From JAMXLO01 sp963719805 (GTDB lineage: Bacteria > Pseudomonadota > Alphaproteobacteria > Acetobacterales > Acetobacteraceae): a stretch of 64,000 bases of DNA. Below the pieces are notes generated by a model, which was given only the letters and a program-made list of their open reading frames with translations, had not been told where the DNA came from and searched no databases. Both the position numbers and the translations under genes were made by a program. The first letter of the stretch is position 1; each line of letters starts with the position of its first letter. The DNA is taken from positions 682,001 through 746,000 of the forward strand of contig CAVRDF010000003.1 of the NCBI GenBank assembly GCA_963719805.1, in the 5' to 3' direction. This document shows, piece by piece, positions 35,087-43,264 of the stretch.

Positions 35087-36231
35087 GAGAAGAGCGGCTG
35101 TGGCGCGAGACCTCGTTCGGTATCGGCACCAAGATCTGGCAGGTGAACTGGCTGTATGTGCTGCTGCTGTGTGCTCTGGCGGGTGTTGGCTATGCCGCCT
35201 TGTACAGCGCCGCGGGCGGTGCAAGCGAACCATACGCATCGCGCCACGTGCTGCGATTTGCGTCTGGCCTGGTACTGATGATCGGCATCGCGCTGATCGA
35301 CATCCGCTTCATCGCGCGGCTTGCCTGGCCGAGTTATATCGCGTCGCTGGTGCTGTTGGTGCTGGTGATGCGCTACGGACACACCGGCAAAGGCGCACAA
35401 CGCTGGATCGACATTGGCGGCATGCAGCTGCAGCCCTCGGAGTTGATGAAGATCTCGCTGGTACTGGTACTGGCGTCATGGTTCCATCGCGCATCGTGGG
35501 AGCGGATCGGCAATCCGCTGTTCCTGATTCCGCCACTGATCCTTGTGCTGCTGCCGGTGCTGCTGATCGTCAAGGAACCGAACCTTGGCACGGCACTGAT
35601 CACGGCGGCACTTGGCGGGTTCATGTTCTTCGCGGCGGGTGTGCGCTGGTGGAAGTTCGTGCTGGTCGCGTTGCCAGTACCGTTCCTGGCGAAGATCGCG
35701 TATGGACATCTGCATGACTACCAGCGGGCGCGCATCGATACGTTCTTCAATCCGGAGAACGACCCGCTGGGCGCGGGCTACAACATCATCCAGTCCAAGA
35801 TCGCACTCGGATCTGGCGGCATGTGGGGGCAGGGATACCTGCAAGGCACGCAGGGCCATCTCGATTTCCTGCCGGAAAAGCAGACCGACTTCATATTCAC
35901 CATGATCGGCGAAGAGTTGGGCTTTGCCGGCGGGGTCGCGGTGATGGCGCTGCTATGCCTGATCGTGCTTGGCGGGATGGCGATCGGACTGCGATGCCGG
36001 CACCAGTTCGGGCGGCTGGTAGCGCTGGGGATTGCGACCAATTTCTTCCTGTATGTGTTCGTCAACATTGCCATGGTGATGGGAGCAATCCCGGTGGGTG
36101 GCGTGCCGCTGCCGCTGGTCTCGCATGGTGGTTCCGCGATGTTCACCACAATGATCGGCTTTGGCCTGCTGATGTCGGTGCACGTGCATCGCGACGTGGA
36201 GTTCGCGGCGCCGTATCGCGGGCTGGGGTGA
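35083..36231 (+). CDS. rodA: Peptidoglycan glycosyltransferase RodA
   Basis: A 382-residue SEDS-family membrane protein with about ten helices. Conserved segments: GAQRWIDIGGMQLQPSELMK, LIVKEPNLGTALITAALGGF, YQRARIDTFFNPENDPLGAG (the long extracellular loop with the catalytic Asp region), KQTDFIFTMIGEELGFAGGV and IPVGGVPLPLVSHGGSAMFT. It polymerises lipid II during cell elongation in partnership with PBP2. Start overlaps the mrdA stop by four bases; its own stop overlaps the GTG of the next gene. Confidence 0.97.
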   Translation: MREERLWRETSFGIGTKIWQVNWLYVLLLCALAGVGYAALYSAAGGASEPYASRHVLRFASGLVLMIGIALIDIRFIARLAWPSYIASLVLLVLVMRYGHTGKGAQRWIDIGGMQLQPSELMKISLVLVLASWFHRASWERIGNPLFLIPPLILVLLPVLLIVKEPNLGTALITAALGGFMFFAAGVRWWKFVLVALPVPFLAKIAYGHLHDYQRARIDTFFNPENDPLGAGYNIIQSKIALGSGGMWGQGYLQGTQGHLDFLPEKQTDFIFTMIGEELGFAGGVAVMALLCLIVLGGMAIGLRCRHQFGRLVALGIATNFFLYVFVNIAMVMGAIPVGGVPLPLVSHGGSAMFTTMIGFGLLMSVHVHRDVEFAAPYRGLG

Positions 36232-36599
36232 TTCCGGCGCGGCTGCGGCGAGTATATCGCGCGACGCTTTATGAGGTGGATGGCATTGCGGTACGCGTTG
36301 GACGACGCGCGTCGGGGCTGGATGCGTTGGGCCGGTGCATGGTGCTGGTGACCGCGTGGAACCCGATGTCGCGGCGGATGCCTTTGGGGTGGAACCGGCG
36401 GATGCAGCGGCGGCTGGTGGCGCGGCTGCGGCGCTTTCAGGTTTGGGTCGCGCAGGGGGCGTTCCGGCAGTGGCACGAGGAGCACGTGGCGGTGGTCTGC
36501 GATCCGCGTCTTGTGGCGCACATCGGGCGCGTGTTCCGGCAGCGTGCGCTGGTGGTGGTGCGGCGCGGTCAGGCGGCGAGGGTGGTGGTGCTTGGGTGA
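36228..36599 (+). CDS. DUF3293-family protein
   Basis: A 123-residue cytoplasmic protein starting at GTG inside the rodA stop (GTGA). YRATLYEVDGIAVRVGRRA near the N-terminus, then MVLVTAWNPMSRRMPLGWNR and VFRQRALVVVRRGQAARVVV at the end match DUF3293 proteins (TAWNPxSxxxxxxxN and FxQxAxV). Function unknown. The translational coupling to rodA may be only positional. Homologues are usually single genes elsewhere, so its place in the elongasome operon is a little unusual. Confidence 0.8.
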   Translation: MIPARLRRVYRATLYEVDGIAVRVGRRASGLDALGRCMVLVTAWNPMSRRMPLGWNRRMQRRLVARLRRFQVWVAQGAFRQWHEEHVAVVCDPRLVAHIGRVFRQRALVVVRRGQAARVVVLG

Positions 36600-36777
36600 G
36601 GGGGAAATCGTTCGCGCGAGAGGATTTTGAAACCGCAAATGCACGCTGAGCGCCTGTGGTGTGCCTGCGGCACGGAGAGGACGGATAATCCTGCGAAGCG
36701 CTTAGTACGCTACCCTACGTGGGGGAGGGTTCCGAAAGCCCATGATCACGCTGTCGTGGAATGGGTGTCATCGTGTA

Positions 36778-38178
36778 TCAGATGTGTATCACGCGCCCAT
36801 ACGCATCCAGCACTGCTTCATGCATCGTCTCGCTCACAGTCGGATGCGGGAATATCGAGTGCATCAATTCCGCCTCGGTGCTCTCCAGTGTGCGGGCGAT
36901 GGTGAAGCCCTGGATCATCTCGGTCACTTCCGCGCCCACCATGTGCGCACCAAGCAGTTCGCCGGTCTTGGCGTCGAACACGGTCTTCACCATGCCCTCG
37001 GGTTCGCCCATGGCGATCGCCTTGCCGTTGCCGATGAAGGGGAAGTGGCCGACCTTGACGTCGTGACCGGCTTCCTTGGCGCGCGCTTCGGTGAGGCCGA
37101 CTGAGGCAACCTGCGGCCGGCAGTAGGTGCAGCCGGGAACGTTGGTGACGTCGAGCGGGTGAACGTCGTTCAGGCCGGCGATCTTTTCCACGCAGAGCAC
37201 GCCTTCATGGCTGGCCTTATGCGCGAGCCAGGGCGGACCCGCGACATCGCCGATGGCATAGACGCCCGGTTCTCCAGTGCGGCAGTACTCGTCGATCACG
37301 ATGTGCGTGCGATCGACCTTCACGCCGGTGCCTTCGAGCCCGATGTCCTCGACATTGCCGACGATGCCGACAGCGGAGATGACACGATCGACGGTGATGT
37401 CCTGGGTCTTGCCGTTGGCCTCGACGGAGACGGTGACGTTGTCCTTGCCCTTCTTCGCGCCTTTGACCTGAACGCCGACGAGGATCTTGATGCCTTGCTT
37501 CGCGAATGCCTTGTGGGCGAAGGCGGAAATCTCCTCGTCCTCGACGGGCAGGATGCGGGGCAGCACTTCGACCACCGTCACCTCGGCGCCCATGTTGCGA
37601 TAGAAGCTGGCAAACTCGATGCCGATAGCACCGCTGCCGATGACCAGCAGCGACTTCGGCATCGACGGCGGTACCATCGCTTCCTTGTAGCTCCAGATCA
37701 GCTTGCCGTCGGCTTCGAGGCCGGGCAATTGGCGGGCCCGCGCGCCGGTGGCCAGGATGATGTGCGGCGACTTCAGCGTCGCCACCGGCTTGCCATCCTT
37801 TTCCACCGCCAGAGTCTGCTTGCCGGCTAGCCTGGCGCTGCCGTCGAACACGGTGACCTTGTTCTTGCGCAGCAAATGCGCGACGCCTTGCGACAGTTGT
37901 TTGGCGACGGCGCGCGAGCGTTTCACCACCTTGTCGATCTCGAAGCGCGGCTCGACCGCGGCGAAGCCGAAGTCGGGGAGGTGCTGCAGCAGATGATTGA
38001 TTTCGGATGTACGCAGCAACGCCTTGGTGGGAATGCAGCCCCAGTTGAGGCAGATGCCACCGAGATGTTCGCGCTCGACCACCGCGGCTTTCATGCCGAG
38101 CTGTGCGGCGCGGATGGCGGCAACGTAGCCGCCGGGACCACCGCCGACGATGACGATATCGAAAGTCTGGTCAGGCAT
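36778..38178 (-). CDS. lpdA: Dihydrolipoamide dehydrogenase (E3)
   Basis: A 466-residue FAD flavoenzyme. FAD-binding DIVIVGGGPGGYVAAIRAAQ, redox-active disulfide GGICLNWGCIPTKALLR, NAD-binding LLVIGSGAIGIEFASFYRNM, second FAD motif GVYAIGDVAGPPWLAHKAS, and the C-terminal active-site HPTVSETMHE are all present. It reoxidises lipoyl groups of E2, making NADH. It is the last gene of the pdh operon; its start overlaps the stop of the acetyltransferase gene by eight bases. It may also serve 2-oxoglutarate dehydrogenase and glycine cleavage. Confidence 0.97.
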   Translation of the reverse strand: MPDQTFDIVIVGGGPGGYVAAIRAAQLGMKAAVVEREHLGGICLNWGCIPTKALLRTSEINHLLQHLPDFGFAAVEPRFEIDKVVKRSRAVAKQLSQGVAHLLRKNKVTVFDGSARLAGKQTLAVEKDGKPVATLKSPHIILATGARARQLPGLEADGKLIWSYKEAMVPPSMPKSLLVIGSGAIGIEFASFYRNMGAEVTVVEVLPRILPVEDEEISAFAHKAFAKQGIKILVGVQVKGAKKGKDNVTVSVEANGKTQDITVDRVISAVGIVGNVEDIGLEGTGVKVDRTHIVIDEYCRTGEPGVYAIGDVAGPPWLAHKASHEGVLCVEKIAGLNDVHPLDVTNVPGCTYCRPQVASVGLTEARAKEAGHDVKVGHFPFIGNGKAIAMGEPEGMVKTVFDAKTGELLGAHMVGAEVTEMIQGFTIARTLESTEAELMHSIFPHPTVSETMHEAVLDAYGRVIHI

Positions 38179-38668
38179 TGTTGGCTCCGTTGGCGAGCGC
38201 GGTCAGTGCGTCGCCGGTGAGGGACTGAGGGATCCAACCTTCGATGGGTTTGGCGCCGATACGGCGGTAGAACTCGATCGCCGGTGTGTTCCAGTCCAGC
38301 ACGCTCCACTCCATATTGGCGCAATCGTGCTGCTGTGCAACGCGTGCCATGTGGCTGAACAGGGCGAGGCCGATGCCCTGGCCGCGATGGTTCTGCTGGA
38401 CGTAGACGTCCTCGACGAACAGGCCGCGCTGACCGGAGAATGTACCGAACAGGAAAAACCAGATGGCGAAGCCGATGGGTTTGCCGGCGACATCCGCCAT
38501 CGCCGAGTAAAGCAGGTGGCCGGCGCCGAACAGTCCATCGTGCAGACCGGCTTCGGTGATCTCGAAGCGGTGCTCCAGCTTTTCGTACGCCGCGAAGTCG
38601 CGCATCAGACGATGCAGTGCGGGTATGTCGGCTGGGGCGGTAGGACGGAGGGTGAATGAGGTGCTCAT
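38171..38668 (-). CDS. GNAT acetyltransferase (SSAT-like) inside the pdh operon
   Basis: A 165-residue GNAT protein. The acetyl-CoA loop is in FVEDVYVQQNHRGQGIGLAL (QNHRGQGIG); EWSVLDWNTPAIEFYRRIGA is the beta-5/alpha-4 stretch. The FVEDxYVxxxxRGxGIG pattern and W-x-VLDWNxPAIxFY are typical of the spermidine/spermine (diamine or thialysine) N-acetyltransferase subfamily. It may acetylate a small amine; a protein target cannot be excluded. It lies between pdhC and lpdA and overlaps lpdA by eight bases, so it is made with the enzyme complex that makes its co-substrate. Upstream, 74 bases with a dispersed repeat separate it from pdhC. Confidence 0.88.
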   Translation of the reverse strand: MSTSFTLRPTAPADIPALHRLMRDFAAYEKLEHRFEITEAGLHDGLFGAGHLLYSAMADVAGKPIGFAIWFFLFGTFSGQRGLFVEDVYVQQNHRGQGIGLALFSHMARVAQQHDCANMEWSVLDWNTPAIEFYRRIGAKPIEGWIPQSLTGDALTALANGANNA

Positions 38669-38690
38669 ACAGCGTGCCCAGACGTGACCG

Positions 38691-38724
38691 AGATTGCTTC
38701 GTCGCTATGCGCCTCGCAATGACA
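38691..38724. repeat. Dispersed extragenic repeat, copy 3
   Basis: GATTGCTTCGTCGCTATGCG followed by CCTCGCAATGAC, between pdhC and the acetyltransferase gene. Same motif as near 477, 19371 and 55003. ATTGC...GCAAT ends are inverted. Confidence 0.6.
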
Positions 38725-38742
38725 CATGAGGATGCGCCTGGG

Positions 38743-40024
38743 TCACAGCAACAGGCTCAGCGGGTCTTCGACGATCCGCTTGAATTCACGCAGCCAGCGG
38801 GCGCCGAGGGCACCATCGACGACACGATGATCGACGCTGAGGGTGCAGGTCATCACCGTGGCGATCGCCAGCGAGTCATTCTTCACCACCGGACGCTTCT
38901 GGCCGGCGGCAACAGCAAGGATCGCCGCCTGTGGCGGATTGATGATGGCGGAGAACTCGCTGACGCCGAACATGCCCATGTTGGATATCGAGAAGCCGCC
39001 GCCCTGGAATTCCTCGGGCTTCAGCTTGCCGGCGCGGGCACGTCCGGCGAGATCCTTCATCTCGCGGCTGATTGTCGCCAGACCCTTCTGGTCGGCCTTG
39101 CGTATGATCGGTGTGATCAGCCCATCCGGAATAGCGACTGCTACGCTGATGTCGACATCGTCGAACAGCGCCATGCCCTCGTCGGTCCATGCGGCATTCA
39201 CGGTGGGAACGCGGCGCAGCGTGGCGGCGGACGCCTTGATGACGAGGTCGTTGATGGTGATGAGATAGACGCCGTCGCCTTCCTTCGGTGACTTCGCGTT
39301 CAACTCGTTCATCAGCTTGATCAGCGCATCGATCTCGATGTCCATCGAGACGTAGAAATGCGGGATGGTCGACTTCGCTTCGGTCAGACGGCGCGCGATC
39401 ACCTTCCGGATGTTGCTGTGCGGCACCAACTGGTGTGGCGCGCCGATCGGCGCGGATGGACGCGCGGCGGGAGCGGCGGCTGCGGCCGGCTGCGGAGTTG
39501 CTGGCGCGGGTGCTTTCTGCTGTGTGGCCTCGATGTCGGCTTTCACGATGCGGCCGTTCGGGCCGCTGCCTTTCAGTGCGTTGAGGTCGATGCCGGCCTG
39601 CTTCGCCATGCGGCGCGCGAGCGGGGAAGCGAAGACGCGCTCATCGGATTCATCGTGACCGTTGCCGGATTGCGGTGCGGGCCGCGGCGCTTCGGCTTTC
39701 GGTTGTGGTGATGGCGCGGGTGGTGCGTTGGCGGCGGCCGGTTTTGGTGCAGGTGGCGGGGCGGCTGCAGGGACTGACTTCACCTTGATCCACGAGTATG
39801 GCGATCGGTTCGTTCACCTTCACGTTCTGCGTGCCATCGGCGACCAGGATCTTGCCCAGCACACCTTCATCGACCGCTTCGACCTCCATGGTGGCCTTGT
39901 CGGTTTCGATCTCGGCAATGACGTCGCCGGCGCGCACGTTCTCGCCTTCCTTTTTCAGCCAACGCGAGAGCGTTCCCTCGGTCATGGTGGGCGACAGTGC
40001 GGGCATCAGAATGTTGGTTGCCAT
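38743..40024 (-). pseudogene. pdhC: Pyruvate dehydrogenase E2 (dihydrolipoamide acetyltransferase), one-base frameshift
   Basis: The N-terminal lipoyl domain (TNILMPALSPTMTEGTLSRW, lipoyl Lys in IETDKATMEVEAVDEG) and the rest are in different frames; one extra base near 39786, at the edge of the Ala/Pro linker, separates them. The rest has the linker (KPAAANAPPAPSPQPKAEAP), the E1/E3-binding domain (SPLARRMAKQAGIDLNALKG, SGPNGRIVKADIE) and the acetyltransferase core ending in HRVVDGALGARWLREFK (catalytic His). Restored length is about 426 residues. It makes acetyl-CoA as the core of the complex. A real break in this gene would harm the cell, so an assembly error is likely. The E2 gene lies 12 bases after pdhB. 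Confidence 0.92.
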
Positions 40025-40036
40025 CTGCCGTTCCCC

Positions 40037-41410
40037 TCAGACGATTTTCTTCACGGCGTCGATAATCCATTCCGGCTGCGGCAGCGCCAGCTTTTCCAGG
40101 TTGGCCGCATAGGGCAGCGGGACGTCAGTGCCGTGCACGCGCACCGGAGGCGCATCGAGCCAGTCGAACGCATGTTCGATCACCTGCATGGCGACTTCGG
40201 CACCGATGCCGGCGAATGGCCAGCCTTCCTCGACCGAGACGATACGGTTGGTCTTCTTCACGCTCTCGATGATGGTCGCGGTGTCGAACGGACGCAGCGA
40301 ACGCAGATTGATGACCTCCGCTTCGATACCGTGTTCGGCGAGTGCCTCGGCGGCCTTCAAAGCAACGCCGACCATGATGCTGAAGGCGACGATGGTGACG
40401 TGCTTGCCGGCGCGCTCGATCTTGGCCTTGCCAAGCGGCAGGATGAAGTCCTCATCGGTGGGGCAATCGAAGGTGTGGCCGTAGAGGATCTCGTTTTCCA
40501 ACATGATGATCGGATTGGGATCGCGGATCGCTGCGCGCAGCAGTCCCTTCGCATCGGCAGACGACCAGGGAGCGACGACTTTAAGTCCGGGAACGTGCGC
40601 GTACCAGCTTGCGTAGCATTGCGAATGCTGCGCGGCGACGCGCGACGCGGCGCCATTGGGACCGCGGAACACGATCGGGCATCCCATCTGACCGCCCGAC
40701 ATGTACATCGTCTTGGCGGCGGAATTGATGATCTGATCCATCGCCTGCATGGCGAAGTTGAAGGTCATGAACTCGACGATGGGCTTGAGGCCGTTGAGTG
40801 CGGCACCGACTGCCATGCCGGTGAATCCGTGCTCGGTGATCGGCGTATCGATGACGCGCTTGGGGCCGAATTCATCCAGCAGGCCCTGGCTGATCTTGTA
40901 GGCGCCCTGGTACTGCGCGACTTCCTCGCCGATCAGGAACACCTTGTCGTCACGGCGCAGTTCGGCGGCCATCGCATCGCGCAGTGCCTCGCGCACGGTG
41001 ATTGGCTTCGATGGTCCCCAGTCCTTTTCCGGCGCAGGAGCAGCTTCAGGCGCGGGCCTGCGCGGGGACTGCGGCGCAGGTTCGGCAGTCGCCTTGGCGT
41101 CCTCGGCTGGAGCCGCTTTCGGTGTTTCAGATTTCGCCACGGGCGCGGGCGCTTTGCTGGTGTCCTCGCCATTGCCGGCCAGCACAGCGATCGGTGTGTT
41201 CACCGGGACGCCTTCGGTGCCTTCATCGATCAGGATCTGCGCCAGCTTGCCTTCATCGACCGCTTCGACCTCCATGGTGGCCTTGTCGGTTTCGATCTCG
41301 GCGATGACGTCACCGGCGCGAACGTCATCGCCGACATGCTTCAACCAGCGCGACAGCTTGCCCTCGGTCATGGTGGGTGACAGCGCGGGCATCAGGATCT
41401 GGGTGGACAT
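40037..41410 (-). CDS. pdhB: Pyruvate dehydrogenase E1 beta subunit with N-terminal lipoyl domain
   Basis: A 457-residue protein. Residues 1-80 form a lipoyl domain (TQILMPALSPTMTEGKLSRW, lipoyl Lys in ETDKATMEVEAVDEG), then an Ala/Pro linker to about 130, then the E1-beta transketolase fold (ITVREALRDAMAAELRRDDK, VFLIGEEVAQYQGAYKISQG, RVIDTPITEHGFTGMAVGAA, YGHTFDCPTDEDFILPLG). E1-beta with its own lipoyl domain is known from alphaproteobacteria. With PdhA it decarboxylates pyruvate using thiamine diphosphate. It lies 3 bases after pdhA in the same operon; the lipoyl domains of PdhB and PdhC are very similar in sequence. Confidence 0.96.
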   Translation of the reverse strand: MSTQILMPALSPTMTEGKLSRWLKHVGDDVRAGDVIAEIETDKATMEVEAVDEGKLAQILIDEGTEGVPVNTPIAVLAGNGEDTSKAPAPVAKSETPKAAPAEDAKATAEPAPQSPRRPAPEAAPAPEKDWGPSKPITVREALRDAMAAELRRDDKVFLIGEEVAQYQGAYKISQGLLDEFGPKRVIDTPITEHGFTGMAVGAALNGLKPIVEFMTFNFAMQAMDQIINSAAKTMYMSGGQMGCPIVFRGPNGAASRVAAQHSQCYASWYAHVPGLKVVAPWSSADAKGLLRAAIRDPNPIIMLENEILYGHTFDCPTDEDFILPLGKAKIERAGKHVTIVAFSIMVGVALKAAEALAEHGIEAEVINLRSLRPFDTATIIESVKKTNRIVSVEEGWPFAGIGAEVAMQVIEHAFDWLDAPPVRVHGTDVPLPYAANLEKLALPQPEWIIDAVKKIV

Positions 41411-41413
41411 CGC

Positions 41414-42430
41414 TCAGCCCTCCACCAGGATGTCGGTCCACAGTTCGGACTCGTTTGGTTCGGGACTGCTCTGCGCGAAATCGGTGGCGTCCTGGATGAC
41501 CGCCTTCACCTCGTCATCAATCTGCTTGAATGCGGCTTCCTCGATGCCGAGCGTTTCCAGCCGAAGGCGCGCACCATCGATCGGATCGTGCTGTGTGCGC
41601 ATCGTCTGGATTTCTTCGCGCGTGCGGTACCTCGCCGGGTCCGACATCGAATGGCCGCGATAGCGGTAGGTCTTCGCTTCGATGAGATACGGACCCTTAC
41701 CGGCGCGGCAATGCGCGACAGCGGCGTCGGCAGCCTCCTTCACCGCGACGACATCCATGCCGTCGACCTGCACGCTGGGAATGCCCCAGGCGGAGCCGTT
41801 CTTCGACAGGTCGCGCGAGGCGGATGCGCGCTCGACGCTGGTGCCCATGCCGTATTTATTGTTCTCGATGACGTAGATCACCGGCAGCTTCATCAGCGCG
41901 GCGAGATTGAAGCTTTCGAACACCTGGCCCTGGTTGGATGCGCCTTCGCCGAAATAGGTGACGCAAACCCGATCATTGCCGCGGTACCAGTTGCTGAAGC
42001 CGAGGCCGGTGCCGATGCTCACCTGGGCGCCGACGATGCCGTGGCCGCCGAAGAAGTTCTTCTCCTTGCTGAACATGTGCATCGAACCGCCCTTGCCGTG
42101 CGAATAGCCGCCGGCACGGCCGGTGAGTTCGGCCATCACGCCACGGGGGTCCATGCCGGTCGCGAGCATGTGGCCATGGTCGCGGTATGAGGTGATGACT
42201 TCGTCGCCGTCCGACAGCGCCATCTGAATGCCGACGACGACGGCTTCCTGGCCGATGTAGAGATGGCAGAAGCCGCCGATGAGGCCCATGCCGTAAAGCT
42301 GACCGGCCTTTTCCTCGAAGCGCCGGATCAGCAGCATGGTCCGGTAGGCCTTTAGCAGGTCTGGCTGGCTCAGGGATGGCTCGCGTGTCTTGCTGCCACT
42401 GCGCTTCTTCGTATCGGCTGTAACTGCCAT
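41414..42430 (-). CDS. pdhA: Pyruvate dehydrogenase E1 alpha subunit
   Basis: A 338-residue protein. AYRTMLLIRRFEEKAGQLYG and GFCHLYIGQEAVVVGIQMAL open the fold; the thiamine diphosphate motif is YFGEGASNQGQVFESFNLAA to VIENNKYGMGTS. The phosphorylation-loop-like stretch YRYRGHSMSDPARYRTREEI is present, as in all E1-alpha. ATG at 42430 has GGGGAGCGCC upstream; a start 19 codons earlier would add a basic stretch without similarity. It is the first gene of the pdh operon. Confidence 0.95.
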   Translation of the reverse strand: MAVTADTKKRSGSKTREPSLSQPDLLKAYRTMLLIRRFEEKAGQLYGMGLIGGFCHLYIGQEAVVVGIQMALSDGDEVITSYRDHGHMLATGMDPRGVMAELTGRAGGYSHGKGGSMHMFSKEKNFFGGHGIVGAQVSIGTGLGFSNWYRGNDRVCVTYFGEGASNQGQVFESFNLAALMKLPVIYVIENNKYGMGTSVERASASRDLSKNGSAWGIPSVQVDGMDVVAVKEAADAAVAHCRAGKGPYLIEAKTYRYRGHSMSDPARYRTREEIQTMRTQHDPIDGARLRLETLGIEEAAFKQIDDEVKAVIQDATDFAQSSPEPNESELWTDILVEG

Positions 42431-42510
42431 GGCGCTCCCCTGCATCCGGACGCCTGACAGGTAGCGTCGGGGGGGCTTTCTCTGCAAGGCGGAGCCGCTG
42501 AAAAAGCGTT

Positions 42511-42552
42511 ATTGTGCAATGCAATAGCAATACTTAACCGATTTGTGGTTAA
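42511..42552 (-). promoter_or_regulatory. Candidate control region of the pdh operon (direct repeats and dyad)
   Basis: Upstream of pdhA lie three GCAAT direct repeats (42516-42530, plus-strand sense) and a dyad TTAACC-N7-GGTTAA (42534-42552), in a stretch richer in A+T than its surroundings. A dyad of this size can bind a dimeric repressor. It does not match the enterobacterial PdhR box. The distance to the pdhA ATG is about 104-122 bases. Confidence 0.35.
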
Positions 42553-42670
42553 TTGCCTGGACCGGCCACTTTCCTGCGTACAGCGGCGTGCTGACGTTGC
42601 GCCGGAACGCCGGCCCTGGAAAGCTTATTTCGTCTGCCGCCCGCTCTTCGCAGGGGAATTACAGGCAGCT

Positions 42671-43219
42671 TTACCAGCTGCCGTTGCCGGAGGCCCAGAC
42701 GCCGCGGCGCTGCGCGCGCGCCGTGGCCTCGGCCTCGCGCAACACGGGCTCGGTGCTATCTGCCCGGGCCCAGCCGGCGGCGATGACAGCCTGGTTAAGC
42801 TGCGTTCCGCTGGCCTGACACACCGCATAGGGGCGTCCCATGCGGTCCTCGCCGCTGAGCTGGCAGGCGACCGGGGTCTCGCGCACCATCGCTGCCAGGG
42901 CGTCGGTTGCCGCTGCGCCGCAATCACGCCCGGCACTGCATTGCTCGCCGCGGGCTGGTGGCTGGACGCCTGATAGCCGCACCACCCGGTCGCGCAGACG
43001 GAGCGTGCCGGCGTCAACGACGGCGACCTGGGCGGGCGCGGCATCGAGTTCCTCGGTTACCGCCGCCGTATGGGCTGATTTGGCCGCTGGGCGCACCAGA
43101 ACGGTCAGCCCGACAATGCTGCCAATCGCCGCGATACCTGCCAGCGTCACAATGATGGCCTTCGCCTCGAGCGGCGGGATCGCCGAACGGAAGATGCGGC
43201 GTGGACGACCTAGCGACAT
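42671..43219 (-). CDS. Thermonuclease (SNase)-like protein with membrane anchor
   Basis: A 182-residue protein with an N-terminal helix (AKAIIVTLAGIAAIGSIVGL) and a C-terminal SNase-like OB fold: LRLRDRVVRLSGVQPPARGE, AALAAMVRETPVACQ-type core, and RMGRPYAVCQASGTQLNQAV followed by AAGWARA. The RLxGVxxP strand and the GRPxAxC...LNxxxxAxGWA pattern are typical of this family. The catalytic Arg/Glu positions of staphylococcal nuclease are not all obvious, since APE is replaced by PPAR, so nuclease activity is doubtful. It could be anchored on the periplasmic side. It stands between CaiB and the pdh promoter. Confidence 0.75.
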   Translation of the reverse strand: MSLGRPRRIFRSAIPPLEAKAIIVTLAGIAAIGSIVGLTVLVRPAAKSAHTAAVTEELDAAPAQVAVVDAGTLRLRDRVVRLSGVQPPARGEQCSAGRDCGAAATDALAAMVRETPVACQLSGEDRMGRPYAVCQASGTQLNQAVIAAGWARADSTEPVLREAEATARAQRRGVWASGNGSW

Positions 43220-43264
43220 CCGGGCCGGATGCCGCGTTGCGGCGATCTGGTCAAGCGGCAGCCG

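Noticed and set aside
39662..41380. 572-codon open frame on the plus strand
   Set aside because: Antisense to pdhB and pdhC; no domain visible.
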